Positions 43,869 to 55,917 are shown, counted from the stretch's first letter. The stretch is DNA of 64,000 nucleotides from Heliocidaris tuberculata (GCA_025618425.1 CM046839.1:1922831-1986830); one strand, 5' to 3'. The notes: generated by a model not told the origin, from the letters alone. Numbers and translations are program-made.

Positions 43869-45660
43869 AATATTTGGGAAGTTCAAGACACATTGGAAAA
43901 TGGTTTTGATTTAATTTGTAGATGTTTTGATGTAAATAAGATGTATACACACCCAAAGAAAACCATAGCCATGTCTTGTGTTAAAAAGAAAGTTAGAAAA
44001 CAATAGCGTCTCGATTAAGTTAAATGATATTAACCTTCAGTGTGTCGACAATATAAAATATTTAGGTGTCATACTTGACTCACAACTGAAGTGGTCTGAC
44101 CGTATAAAATATATTTGTAAAAGGATATCTCGCTCTATCATTTGATACCTCAAAGGACTATAGTAAACCTTTATTTTGCACTTATGTTACCACACATTTT
44201 TATTGTTGTACTACATGTGGAACTTGTTCGAAGACCAACGTACTGAAATTACAAAAAAATACAAAATAGCTATGCGAGATTGATTTTAAATAAAGATTAC
44301 GATACTCCACAATGCCTGCTTCTTGCAACTTTGAATTGTCAGTCTGTTCAACAAAGATTAAAATATCATTACTGTTTTATTAGTCTTCAAAATTATCGAT
44401 TCCCTGGCCCCCCGCATACTTAAAACTGTTAATAAATCGTCGCATCTAAACACCACAAAAAAGTAACTCCCCCCCCCCTTAATCAAATTGGCGTAACTTC
44501 TTAACGAAAAGGTTGTGAGCAAAATAACTTGGCAAGAGTGTTTTTACACTCACTGACTAACTTCTCTGTAAAAATGAGATTGATCCATCGAGTCATGCAT
44601 AAGTGGGGAAACATTAAAGGCAAAAATGTCACTTTTCAAAAGTCACAAGGGTCATTTTTTATGCTGTATTAACAGTACATTTTAGCATTTCTTGCGCGAT
44701 TTTTAAAGTGTGACAACCTCTTATGTTCACATAACATGTAATGATACATTTTGGTAAAACTATCTGGAGTTATTTTTTTCAATAAGCTGAATGGATTTTG
44801 CAATTTCAAATTCAGGAGGGTTGATTTTTTTTAAATTGTGCTCACCCTACCATAATAATGAGAAAAGTGTCAGGATAGGTGTGAGGGGATCAAGTGATAG
44901 ATCATGATAAACAACAATAACACATAAATATGCACCAGAAAACGAATTCGCTAAAATCTCGTTTCACAGAATTCCCAAAATGAACCTTGTGACTTTTGAA
45001 AAGTAACAATTTTGCCTTTAATGTTTGCTCATGCATGACTCGATGGATCAATCTCATTTTCACAGAAAAGTTAGTCAATAAGTGTAGAAACACTCCTGCC
45101 AAGTTATTTTGCTCAAAACATTTTCGTTAAAAAGTTACGCCATTTCGATTAAGGGGGAGTTACTCTTTTTTTTTTGGTGTTGTGTTTATATCTATTGTAC
45201 TCGGTATTCTGTAAATTCATTGCTTAATATTCCATACCCCAAAGCCGATTTCAAGAAAAGCTCTTTCTCATATAAAGCAAGATTTCTGTTAATAACAAAC
45301 TTCCAATTTCTGTACTATCAACCAATTCAGTTGATATATTTAAACGCGGTTGCCAATCAGCAAAACATTTATTATAATATCCCCATCATCTAAAATATTT
45401 AAAGGCGACCTCCCCCCCCCCCCTTATTTGTACGTTGTAATTGTTATATTGTGTACATAATGTATTTTTCATATTTCCCTGACTGTATTTTATGCATTTC
45501 TTGTAATTCATATAATTCATTATATATCATGTATTTCGTCATTTTTATTTTATGTTTATAGGGCGTGCTTGTAAAGCAGTTTTTTTTTTTTATAACCGAA
45601 CGCACCTACCCTGTATTTTAAATAAAACTGTGATGAATAAATAAATGAATAAATAAAGCT
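43869..45660 (+). mobile_element. LINE 3' part, copy 2, split by a foldback element
   Basis: Starts at GGAAGTTCAAGACA and carries the RT thumb region (NIKYLGVILDSQLKWSD) and the C-terminal SVNSL.NIPYPKADFKK in damaged frames. The 3' UTR ends at about 45655 with ATAAATAAATGAATAAATAA. It is interrupted by 44449-45183. Removing that insert gives ~1.06 kb, close to copy 3. Confidence 0.75.
44449..45183. mobile_element. Foldback element nested in LINE copy 2
   Basis: Left AACACCACAAAAAAGTAACT and right AGTTACTC..TTTTTGGTGTTG are inverted. The arms run ~220 bp (GGCGTAACTTCTTAACG against CGTTAAAAAGTTACGCC; GATTGATCCATCGAGTCATG against CATGACTCGATGGATCAATC). LINE copy 3 supplies the empty site. Confidence 0.85.
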
Positions 45661-45842
45661 ATTTTGTTAGCGGTATGCTTCGGACGCTCTGTAATAATTA
45701 GCCTATGACTGCATGTTCAATGCATGAAATTTTATATGATATGTCTCAATAAAGCTGTACGTGACGAATTGGTTTTTAACTAATAAAATTCCAATGGTTT
45801 TGAAATATTTAAATAGAAATGTGTCTATAATGCTTTCAATAT
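45661..45842 (+). repeat. Satellite unit between LINE copies 2 and 3
   Basis: GGTATGCTTCGGACGCTCTG, AGCCTATGACTGCATGTTC and ATAAAGCTGTACGTGACG, as in the main array. Confidence 0.85.
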
Positions 45843-46870
45843 TTCGGAAGTTCAAGAAAATTTGCAAAATGATTTTGATTTAATTTGTAGATGGTTTGAT
45901 GTAAATAAGATGTATATACACCCACAGAAAACCATGGCCATATCTTTTAGGTCAATAAAAAGGTTGAAAAACAATAGCATCTCGATTAAATTGAATGATA
46001 TTAACCTGTGTCGACAATATAAAATATTTAGGTGTCATACTTGACTCACAACTGAAGTGGTCTGACCATATAAAATATATTTGTAAAATGATATCTCGCT
46101 CTATTGGATGTATTCGTCATATAAAACATTTGGTACCTCAAAAGATTCTAGTAAACCTTTATTTTGCACTAATTTTACCACACATTGATTATTGTTGTTC
46201 TACATGGGGAACTTGTTCGAAGACCAACGTACTGATTACAAAAAATATAAAATAGATATGTGAGTTTGATTGTAAATAAGGAATACGATACTCCGGAATG
46301 CCTGCTTCTTGCAACTTTAAATTGGCAATATGTTAAACAAAGATTAAAATATCATTACTATTTATCAGTCTTCAAAATTATCAATTCCCTGGCTCCCGCA
46401 TACTTAAAAACTGGTAATAACTATTGCACCCGGTATTCTGTAAATTCACTGCTTGATATTCCACACCCCACAACCGATTTCAAGAAACGCTCTTTCTCAT
46501 ATAAAGCAAGTTTTCTGTTTAATAAACTTCCAATTTCTGTACAATTAACCATTTCAGTTGATATAATTTAAGCGCGCTACCAATCAGCAAAATATTTATT
46601 ATAATATCACCTATTATCTAAAATATTCAAAGGCAACCTTCTTCTCCCATTTCCCTCCCCCTTATTTGTAATCGCTAATATTATTATGTTGTATAAATTG
46701 TGTACATTGGATATTTCATTGTATTTTATGTATTTGTTTAAATTCATATAATTCATTTATATCATGTATTTCGTTATTTTATGTTTATAGGGCGCACTTG
46801 TAAAGCATTTTTTTTTAAATACCTGAACGCACCTATACCCTTTATTTTTAGTAACACTCTGATAAATAGA
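45843..46870 (+). mobile_element. LINE 3' part, copy 3 (uninterrupted)
   Basis: Frames 45862-46044, 45995-46255 and 46260-46571 give, in order, FDLICRWFDVNKMYIHPQKT, NIKYLGVILDSQLKWSDHIK, LPHIDYCCSTWGTC, QRLKYHYYLSVFKIINSLAP and SVNSLLDIPHPTTDFKKRSF. This is the end of a CR1-like RT and its tail, with two frameshifts. The 3' UTR ends near 46870 with satellite following. Confidence 0.85.
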
Positions 46871-47065
46871 TTAATAGATAACTATTGTGTTAGCGATACG
46901 CTTCGGACGCTCTGTACCAATTAGCCTATGATTGCATGTTCAATGCATAAAATTTTATACGATATGTCTCAATAAAGCTGTACGTGACGTATTGGTTTTG
47001 AACTTTAACAATTTAATTGCTTTTAAAACATTTAGATAAAATGTGACTACTAAGCTATTTTGTTC
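46871..47065 (+). repeat. Satellite unit after LINE copy 3
   Basis: GATACGCTTCGGACGCTCTG, TAGCCTATGATTGCATGTTC and CAATAAAGCTGTACGTGACG. The last satellite unit in the window. Confidence 0.85.
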
Positions 47066-47330
47066 TTACCCATCTTCGTCGCCATTTATTGTGTTTTATA
47101 TCCCTCATTTAATGGATAATGCCGATGCCGATGAAGAAAAATGTGCTATACCTTGACGTCATTCATGGTATAGTGCACTATTATCCATGAATGTCGTCAC
47201 AGATATGCGATTGATCAGTGGTTTTCATCAATAACGTGTGAAAAGTGCTATCAGTATTGGCCTCATAGACCACTGTGTAAACCGTGGTACATTTTTATTA
47301 TTTTTTTTCAAGATTCGTTGGAGGGATATA

Positions 47331-47502
47331 AAACAAATATATCATGCATGTTTCGAGCCACTAGTGAATTTATGGATTCCTCGGTGACAGAAAAGGCACT
47401 ATTCTCTTCGGGGCTACGCCCCTCAGAAAACAGTTCCTATTCCTGCCACCTCGGAATCCATAATTTCAACTAGAGCCTCTCAGTGCGTGGTATATTTGTT
47501 TA
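47331..47502. mobile_element. Hairpin MITE, AAACAAATATA ends
   Basis: 47331-47392 is mirrored by 47442-47502: AAACAAATATATCATGCATG against GTGCGTGGTATATTTGTTT, and ATGGATTCCTCGGTGACAG against CTGCCACCTCGGAATCCAT. The loop has GGGGCTACGCCCC. Confidence 0.65.
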
Positions 47503-47548
47503 CTATCGCTGCTCACTCAGTTTGATATTAGTGATTAAATATTAGACA

Positions 47549-48060
47549 GGGTGTTTCCATTTGGTGACCCACTTTTTTTTCTGACACCCCTGACATACTT
47601 TTCCTGATACACTTTTTTGCCATTCACCTTGTACATGGGGGCTTTTCAAGAGATAGTTAATGTGATTGGCTTTTTTGCTATTGAATATTTATTAGCTATC
47701 TAAGTGATTTTTCAAAACAAGTTTGTGGTCATCTTTTCGTCGCGCAAAAAATACCATCAACTTTTTAAAAAGTTCCTGAAAATGACTCTTTTAGCGAGAA
47801 AATTTTAAAATGAGTCAACTTTGTGATCTTTGAGGTGTGTATTTTGATTTGGTAATATTGAAATGTGATGAAACTGGCGTATATTTGTTCTCAGGACCAT
47901 GATTTTGGCGGTAACAAGGTTGAACTTTTTTTTTTTTTTTTTTTAGTTTGGCGAAGATAATCGCAACTTATACTGATATGGGATCATGACTGCGAACCAC
48001 CCTTGCCCGGGGGCGTGCCGGGTCTAATGCAAGGGCGAAATGCTGAATGCTCCCATCAGC
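47549..48060 (+). repeat. ~510 bp dispersed repeat, copy A
   Basis: Begins GGGTGTTTCCATTTGGTGAC and ends near AAATGCTGAATGCTCC. Landmarks are TCTTTTCGTCGCGCAA and GCGAGAAAATTTTAAAATG. Further copies lie at 53337-53922 (plus) and 55262-55845 (minus). No ORF. Confidence 0.85.
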
Positions 48061-48763
48061 GATCATATTTAATGTTAGCTTTGATGACATGTGTTTAGTG
48101 GATGATTCATGATTCTTACATGTAGGTTAGGTCAATTTGTAAATATATTTATGAATATATATCTGAATGGCCAGATTCAGTACGCTTACAGATGGTTAAA
48201 ATGTTAACAAGTTGCAGAAAGTAAAGACAATGTATGATTCACATTTTCATTTCAAATACACCACCTCCCTTTTGTGATATATATGAGGTGACGATTGCCG
48301 AATATGAGGTTTCGGCTACTCTTATACTGGTAATTTCAAAATTATGGGGGTGCTGCAACCCATTAACCCCGCCCCCTTGCCCCCCTTTGTACGTCTACGA
48401 AGATATAATTACACAGTAATTATCAGGAGCCGCGGAGCATTCCTGAAAGTGGGTGGACGGGGGGGCTGATGTGATTTCACTCATTAATGACAATTTTCGA
48501 ACCTTTTTTCCGAGGTTTTATTGAATGTGTCTACTCAAAAAAGTTTGGGGGCTGCAGCCCCCCCCCCCCTGGTTCCGCGGCCCATGATTATTCCATGTAA
48601 TTTTCTAATTTTCTAAATGTTTGCTTAGAACATGCAAAACGTTTTCTACATCCTTGTTGCTGCTATTGAAGATGTTTCTTTTCCATTATTTTCTTTGTCA
48701 GTTGTGATGACGGTACTGGATTGAGAGAGTATCATGCGGGAGCTTGTATTACATGTACTCTAT
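48061..48763. other. Nothing firm
   Basis: Contains a run of 10 C at 48559-48568 in GCAGCCCCCC context, a common repeat edge. No gene. Confidence 0.3.
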
Positions 48764-48771
48764 CCCCCCCC

Positions 48772-48802
<31 letters not shown>

Positions 48803-48942
48803 CTCCCTCTCTTTCTATTTTTCTGTCCTTGACCCTCGCTCACTTTTCCCCTTTCCTATCTCAATTCTCTCTGTGTGTGTCTGTCTCTGTCTGTCTCTTT
48901 ATTTTTCACTCCCTGTCTCTCTCCCCCCTTCCTCTCCATCTA

Positions 48943-48973
<31 letters not shown>

Positions 48974-49795
48974 CAACACTTCTCTTTTATGTCTCTCCCT
49001 GTCCGCCTTCTTCAACCTGTCTCTCGTTCTGTCTCTCTGTCCATCAGGGGAGCATTTCATCAAGAGTTTTGTCAGTGATTTTTACCGACAACTGTTATAA
49101 GCTACTGAAATCCTTGCATCTGATTGGCTGAGAGCAAATTTGTCGGTAAAAATCACCGACAAAACGCTTCATGAAACGCTCCCCTGATCTGCCTGTCCAT
49201 CACTCTTTATCTCTGTCTCTATCTACTTCCTCCTCCATTTCACCCTATGTTTCTACTAGTGCCACCTACCCACCCCCCCCCCCCCCTCTCTCTCTCCCTC
49301 CCTCTCTATCTCTGCCTCTCTATTCATCCTCTTGCCTGCCTCATTAATTTTTGCTCCCTCCTTCCCCTCAGCTCTCTCTTCCTACCCCCTACCCCCCCCC
49401 CCCTCTATCTCTCTCGTTCTTTGTCTTTTGCTCTCAACCATTCACCGTCTCTCCATTCGAGTCCTCTATTTACTTCCCTTCTTCTCCCTCCTCCTCCTTT
49501 CTCATGTCCTTCTATGTCTCCCGCTCTATTGTCTCCTCACCGTCTTCTCTCTACCTGCCTGCCTCTGTGTACACATCTTTTTCACCACTTCTTCCCCTCA
49601 TTTCTTCCTTGTCCCTCTCTGTCTGCTCATCTTCTTCCCCATCTTTCTTATAACTCCTCTTGTTCTCACTCTCTCCATCTATCTCTCTCTCTCCAACCTC
49701 TTCCCTTGTCCCATCTCCTCTTCTCTCCCGGTCTCTCTTCCTGCATATCTGTCTTTATATGTGTGTCTCTGTCTGTTTGTTACATCTGCCTGTCC
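48764..49795. repeat. ~1 kb polypyrimidine tract
   Basis: Almost pure C/T on the plus strand, with pure CT runs (48774-48800, 48948-48974) and several C runs, broken only by the MITE at 49043-49188. Long Ser/Pro/Leu ORFs here are artefacts of composition. Confidence 0.9.
49043..49188. mobile_element. MITE, second copy of the 17790-17931 family
   Basis: ATCAGGGGAGCATTTCATCA against TGATGAAACGCTCCCCTGAT-like ends, with the same core GCTACTGAAATCCTTGCATC. It sits inside the polypyrimidine tract. Confidence 0.85.
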
Positions 49796-50480
49796 TATGT
49801 GATACCAGTCATTTTGAAGTATAACAATGGAAAATATTTTAGAGCTGTAAGATACGCGGTTTCAACTTTCATAAGATTTAAAATTTCTCACTCCGTCACT
49901 ACGCTCCCTCGCATACGAATAGATGCAGGCTTATAGGCAGGTAGGAAAACTATAGAAACCCAGTCTACATCTAGGAATGGAAATGTGGGGAAGGGATTTT
50001 CCTTTATGAAGTTGGAGAAGGCAAAGTCGTCACTGTTTGCTCCTGCAAGCCCCTTTAAAAAAACATAAAAATACTTATATTGCATTTCATAAATTTCGAA
50101 TTTAATAAATGCAGTGTTGTACAAAATCTATCTGTATACCATGTATACCGTCATCGCCCAAATTGAAGAAGGGCAGAAAGAGAGAGGGTTGAAACAAAAT
50201 GAATTTCGCCGCACCCCCCCCCCCCCTTCCCCCCGGACAAAAAAGAATGATTTATCACTACAACGGTGTACAAGTTTTCGAGTACTGTATGTCTACAAAG
50301 TACTCTAGATTACACAATTTCAATACTAAATTACTAAGTAATAGTTTTATCTCTCGATAAAATGATTACTTAGTAATTTCAATACTAAATTAATAAGTAA
50401 TTATTTCATCTCTCGATATTTTATCTCCCTCTCATGATAAAATTGTTGAAACTCTATTTATAAAGGGCGGACTATGCTCT
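49796..50480. other. Nothing firm
   Basis: Contains a run of 13 C at 50214-50226 and a direct repeat of TTCAATACTAAATTA.TAAGTA at 50319 and 50378. No gene. Confidence 0.35.
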
Positions 50481-50486
50481 GTCTGT

Positions 50487-50578
50487 CTATAATAATATAT
50501 CTGTAAAGCGCTTAGAGACTTCGCCGATGTATTAGGCGCTATATAAAAGCGGAATATTATTATCATTATTATTATCTT
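50487..50578 (+). repeat. Retroelement 3' tail, GCGCTATATAA plus (ATT)n
   Basis: CTGTAAAGCGCTTAGAGACT, GGCGCTATATAAAAGCGGAA then ATTATTATCATTATTATTAT. A SINE/LINE tail without body. Confidence 0.5.
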
Positions 50579-50704
50579 CTGTGTATTCATAGTTTTGAAG
50601 CGGGCAGTAATTTGCCCTTGTGTTTAAAGGTACTCTTGAATTCAAAAATTTCATTTGTTTTAGTTCTGTCGTTCCCCTCCGTCGTGTATATAATGAATAG
50701 ATAA

Positions 50705-50765
50705 ATAATAATAATAATAATTTGGTTTCTTATACAGCGCTCATATCCATCACGCCTGTGAATTA
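50705..50765 (-). repeat. Retroelement tail, minus strand
   Basis: (AAT)n followed by TTTCTTATACAGCGCTCA, the mirror of the tail at 50487-50578. Confidence 0.45.
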
Positions 50766-51944
50766 TTCATATAATAGCTGCCGTAATTTACTTGTGTATC
50801 TAACACGCTCAAAAAAGCTAACTTCCAATACTGCAGAATCCAGAATTTCCGAAGCTTGTATCTTATATCTCCTAAGTTCATAACCCTCCGATAGCAGCGC
50901 TCAATCTGAGTCTATCCCTTCATGTCACCCTGACCCGCAATATACCAGCAGAGAAAAATACATGTCATTCTTCTCAAGCCTAATTAATGATGACGCAAAA
51001 CAATGGATAATAATTGCACTTAAAAGGATGTAAAATTTATAGGGGTTTTTTTTCTCTCTTTTTTTTTAACCTCGCGCTTCCGAGTAAGCTTTCAAGAAAT
51101 ATGTATGAAAAACTGTTTTACACTTATTTCATTCCCTCTTCCTTCTAAATTTTTAACTACCAATAATGATATCTTTTATCTCTGACTTCCCCCAGTCTTA
51201 CATGCTTTTCAAAAGTGTTTCCCGTAATACATAATTGTCTTACTTTCCACTCATTTATAAAAAGGCTTTTTTTTTTATTTGGTATTTTTACTTCCTTATT
51301 CTGAAATTCTTATTTATGAAATGTACCTATTTTGCTGCAAAATTAATTTATATCTGATCATAACATTTTCTCAAATGTGTTAGGAAAATATAAACGTTGG
51401 TTAGCAGACAACCGTGTTTTGTAGTCATCGTAGAGTGCGTTTGAAATATGAAATTAAAAAAACCTACTTAATTAGCTTTAATTCTATATTTTTCTGCAAA
51501 ATTTCTTCTCGAAATACATCTGTAATAGTATTCCCATACGTAGGTTATGAATTACATCCCTAATGCAGTAAAGAATAGTAGTTAGAAATGATAATTTTAA
51601 AAATTACAAGAAAGCTCCATATCCACTTTCAAAAATGCCTGAAAAGTAACTTTGGACCCATTTTAAAGTTTGGAAACCAAAAATGTATGTTTCCGAAAAC
51701 CATCACAAAATTGTATTGTAACCCACTCTGAGCCTTGGGAAAGGGTGACCATTTTGTGTTGTGGAAAACATGAAACTTGGCATGATTGAACGAGTATTTG
51801 TGTCACATTTTGGACAAAATTGACAGCAATTTCCTAAGGTTAAAGTTAGCAGATGTCAAAGGACAAAGGACAGAGGCGAGGCGGTTTATGATTTTTTTAA
51901 AGGAATGAATGTTGAAGTACATTATAAAATTGATGTAAACTGTT
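50766..51944. other. Nothing recognised
   Basis: AT-rich, no coding pattern. Confidence 0.3.
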
Positions 51945-52150
51945 AATTTACGATTTACGTTTTGCGGACTTCATAAATTATGCACCGCAAAACGTAAAAC
52001 ACGTCGGGATTTTTAACGTTTGGCGAGACCCGTTTCACGAATTGCGTCTTTTTTCGTAACAATATTTTTTTACGAATCGCTTAATTTTTAAAACTTTTTG
52101 CGTTGATTTTTACAATTTGCGTTGTTTTTACGAAACGTAGTCCTACAGGG
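51945..52150 (+). repeat. Dispersed repeat, copy 2 (partner 35751-35955)
   Basis: ATTTACGTTTTGCGGACTTC, AAACGTAAAACACG, TTTTTGCGTTGATTTTTAC and TTTTTACGAAACGTAGTCCT mirror the copy near 35.8 kb. Confidence 0.75.
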
Positions 52151-52383
52151 GTGCCCTAAGTAGCAAAGTGCCCCTTGGAACCCCTAGGAATTGATCCATT
52201 TGGTTAAAAGTGGGGTGCTCGATCCTCCTGCCCCCCCCCCCCCATTTTCACTAAGTTGATTTTATTGGCATGATTAATCTTCATTTATCATCCCATTACA
52301 AAACTTGAGTTTATTATTGCAAGTCATTGTGGTAATCTCAGTAACATATAAACCATGTTAACTTTCTTGTGTTTGTTTGAACA

Positions 52384-52443
52384 GGGCCCCGTCTTATAAA
52401 AAGCTGCGATTGATCAATCGCAACTCTTTATAATACGGGGCCC
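52384..52443. mobile_element. 60-base near-perfect palindrome (tiny MITE)
   Basis: GGGCCCCGTCTTATAAA..AGCTGCGAT TGATCA ATCGCA mirrored to GGGGCCC, with a few mismatches. There is no loop beyond the central TGATCA. It sits next to AGATCTTGG. Confidence 0.8.
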
Positions 52444-53235
52444 AGATCTTGGTTTAGGACGTTACATGCGATTACACATGATTGCCTTTCATTCGCCTTC
52501 GGTTGAAGTATTTGTTGTGTCAGCCATTTACATTTCTCTTGAATTTTAAGGCACACTGCAACCAAATACAATATATATTTGATTTACAGCTAGCAGAACT
52601 AATTGTTTCATTTAATGTGTCTCATGTTAAATGGAATTTATATAAGAATCGCCTCTTCAAGATGACACGTGATCAATTTTGATCTAGTTTTTTTTTTAAG
52701 GGGGAAGGTGAAATTAATTGAAAAAACGGTAAGATCGCTGTTAACTGTCTTTTCCTCTTAACATTCTCTGAAGAGATGATTGCCATGAATCTCCCCGAGA
52801 ATAATAATTAAACTAAGAAAGAATTGTATGAAAATCGTCTCTTCAACACAATATCAATTTTCATCAACTTTAAACAATGTTAAAAAGGGAAGGGGTAACA
52901 GTAAATGTGAACACGATTCGATCACTGTATAAAGTGCTTTGTCCTCTTATAGCTTTCACTTAACATCACCATTAATCTCTATACTCCCAGAGACGAGACA
53001 TTAATTTTATCTACAAGCTTTAGCTATACGCCTAACAAAAGAAGGCGGCATGTAAAGGTATATTTATGGTTTCCCCATAGATATTTAAAGTTTTTCGGCA
53101 CATATTTCATCGGCAGATATAACACGAGCCTTTTATCAATATATCATTCTTCTTATCAATACATCAATACAATTTCGCAGTTGACTTTATGTTCACATAA
53201 TGCTAGTGAAGATAACCCTCATCATTCCATCATCA
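52444..53235. other. Nothing firm
   Basis: AAGATGACACGTGATCAATTTTGAT-type words and TCGTCTCTTCAACACAATATC are related, suggesting an old direct duplication near 52640 and 52830. No gene. Confidence 0.3.
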
Positions 53236-53335
53236 AATTATTCATTTATATCGTTCCAGTGATGTAAATTATTCATTTATATAATTCTAATGATGTAAAT
53301 TATTCATTACAATTATGTGAATTATTCATTTACAT
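53236..53335 (+). repeat. ~31 bp tandem repeat, about 3.5 units
   Basis: AAATTATTCATTTATAT..TGATGT is repeated at about 53236, 53267 and 53298. It ends at the start of the dispersed repeat copy B. Confidence 0.8.
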
Positions 53336-53336
53336 C

Positions 53337-53922
53337 GGGTGTTTCCATTTGGTGACCCACTTTTTTCTGACAACCCTGACACAATTTTTGCCATTCACTT
53401 TGTACACGGGGGCTTTTTCATGAGACATTTTCTGTGATTGGCTTTTGTGCTAGTGAATATTCATTAGCTATCTAATTGATTTTTTTATTAGGAGAGGCTT
53501 GGTCTGATTCCGTTTCTGAGATTGGCTTTTTGCTGTGAATATTCATTAGCTATCTAACTGATTTTTTCAATACAAGTTTGTGGTCATCTTTTCGTCGCGC
53601 AAGAAGTACGATCAACTTTTTAAAAAGTTCCTAAAAATTACTCGTTTAGCGAGAAAATTTTAAAATGAGTCAACTTTCTGATCTCTTAGGTGTGTATTTT
53701 GATTTGGTAATATTGAAATGTTATGAAACTGACGTATATTTGTTCTCAGGACCATGTTTTAGGGGGTAACAGGGTTAAACTTTGTTTTTTGTTTTTTTTT
53801 CAAGTTTAGCGAAGGTGATCGCAGCTAATGTTACCAATATGGGACCACGACTGCTAGCCAAAGCTGCCCAGGGACCTGCCGGGGCCTAATGCAAGGGTGA
53901 AATGTTGAATGCTCCGATCAGC
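53337..53922 (+). repeat. ~510 bp dispersed repeat, copy B, with internal duplication
   Basis: Same family as 47549-48060. GATTGGCTTTT..TGAATATTCATTAGCTATCT occurs twice (about 53436 and 53521), so ~85 bp were duplicated within this copy only. Confidence 0.85.
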
Positions 53923-55261
53923 AGCGTACATAGTCATTGGAAGACATTAAATTGACATAACTGCCATAAAAAATGATAAATTAAGAGAACAGAGCTATAA
54001 ATTTATTTATAATTTATTTATCCTAAAAATGTGAATTATTATATTATCGCTGTAATGAAAGTGACAAAATCATCCAATTCTATTTCTGTGAATGCGATTT
54101 TGATTACTGCGATACAATAGTTTTATTCATATACTCATATTACTGTATCATGCATTGCTCGTTCCCACTATTTTTCTACTGTAAAAGCACTGTAAATGTG
54201 AAATATAAAATAATAAAATGAAACTGAAACTGAAACTGAAATTGCTGAATATTCACTATCTCTGCACTGTATCCATATCTTATACATGTATTCTCAGACT
54301 TCTTCACTGAGATAGAAAAATTGAACAAAAAATATCCGTGTCTGCATAGGCATAGAACTAGGACTAGGAGCCAGACACAGGGGGCTGGGGGGGGGGCTTC
54401 AGCCACCCCCCCCCCCCCGCCCCTGATATTATCAAAGCAGTGATTTTTGCTTGTCAGGTAGAAAAATTAGACCTTTTATTGGTAGGCGAAATAGGCAAAA
54501 CAATTTTCGCATAAAACTCCTCAGCCCCCCCGCCCCCCCCCCCCCCGGACGATCAGGGGATCGGTGCTCCTACGCCTATGCGTGTCTGACTCTGAATATG
54601 AAGATATTCAAATCATTTTTTTTTTCAGAAAAAAAGATAAAATCAACTTGTACATCAAATTTTTAATCAATATTTTGTGTGTGCATGTGTGTGTAAGACT
54701 AGAGATTCATGTCATTACCTTTCTGAATTCAAGTCCATTTGGATTTGTACTTACTGTAACCGTCTAAAAACTAGGTAAAATGTCAATCCATTCACATGCA
54801 GAAAATATGTTGACAATTGTGTGATACTGACTAAAGACTATTAGTACTTATTTTGGTATGACACTGTCTCCTTCAATATTTGAAGATTCATGCATGTGAA
54901 AATTGTTGATTTCACTCACCAAGTGTTCTGCTTGAAAGAAGGTGTTATCCTATTACTGGTAGTTTTCTGCCGTCAGCTTATCGTACAGAACTGATCACAT
55001 GAGGCTTTACCAATGATAGATATTAATGCCGAGTGACCGAGTGAGTGGGGTGTGCGTGATACTCCAGTCGAGACCGTAATCAGTCAACAGTCTCGTAGTC
55101 ACTGAGGACCTGAGGGGTCAAAGTTTCGAGTACTTCCCACGCTGCTAATTACGAGATGTCCATATTTTAAACCCAGGATTTTTGTAATATGCACGCATGT
55201 TAAATACCTCTGTTCTCTTTTCATTGCAGTCATGTCAATATTATGTCTTCCTATGTACGAT
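53923..55261. other. Low-complexity and unassigned sequence
   Basis: Holds (GAAACT)n-like repeats at 54218-54242, poly(C/G) runs at 54388-54417 and 54525-54546, and AT-rich text. A GTGAGTGGG-type motif near 55035 is not assignable. No gene. Confidence 0.4.
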
Positions 55262-55845
55262 GCTGAGATCGGAACATTCAGCATTTCACTCTTGCATTAG
55301 GCCCGGCAGGAGTCCCCGGGCACCTGTGGCCAGCAGTCGTGATCCCATATCAGTAACATAAGCTACGATCACCTTCGCTAAACTTCAAAAAAGGAGTTCA
55401 ACCCTGTTGCCCCCCCCAAAAAAAAAACAAAACAAACAAAACAAAAACAAAAACAAACAAACAAACAAAACAAAACAAAACATAAAAAACATGGTCCTTA
55501 GAACAAATATACTACTTCAGTTTTAAAAACATTGCAATATTCCCAAATCAAAATACACACCTCAGAGATCACAAAGTTGACTCATTTTAAAATTTTCTCG
55601 CTAAAACAGTAATTTTCAGGAACTTTTCCAAAAGTTGATCGTATTTTTTGCGCGACGCAAAGATGACCACAAATTTGTTTTGGAAAATCAATTGGAGAAC
55701 TAATGAATATTCAAAAGCAAAAAAGCCAATCACAGAAACTGTCTCATGAAAAAGCCCCCGTGTACAAAGTGTATGGCAAAAAAAGTGTATCAGGAAAAGT
55801 ACGTCAGGGGTGTCAGAAAAAGTGAATCACCAAATGGAAACACCC
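55262..55845 (-). repeat. ~510 bp dispersed repeat, copy C
   Basis: Reverse orientation of the family at 47549-48060. An (AAAAC/AAAC)n expansion at 55424-55483 replaces the poly(T) of the other copies. Confidence 0.85.
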
Positions 55846-55917
55846 AGTGGCGGATCTACATAGGGGGGAAACCGGCCCGTGCCCCCTCTTTTTTAGAAAA
55901 TCCTGGATCCGCCCTTG
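55845..55917. mobile_element. hAT-like MITE with 8-base target duplication
   Basis: The ends CAGTGGCGGATC and GATCCGCCCTTG are inverted. GAAACACC stands on both sides (55837-55844 and 55918-55925). An eight-base duplication and CAGTG start are typical of hAT-driven MITEs. Inserted into the terminal GGGTGTTTCC of dispersed repeat copy C. Only 73 bases long. Confidence 0.85.

Noticed and set aside
49247..49936. 229-residue ORF and overlapping frames rich in Ser, Pro, Leu
   Set aside because: Produced by the polypyrimidine tract in all three frames; no domain, signal or conserved pattern.
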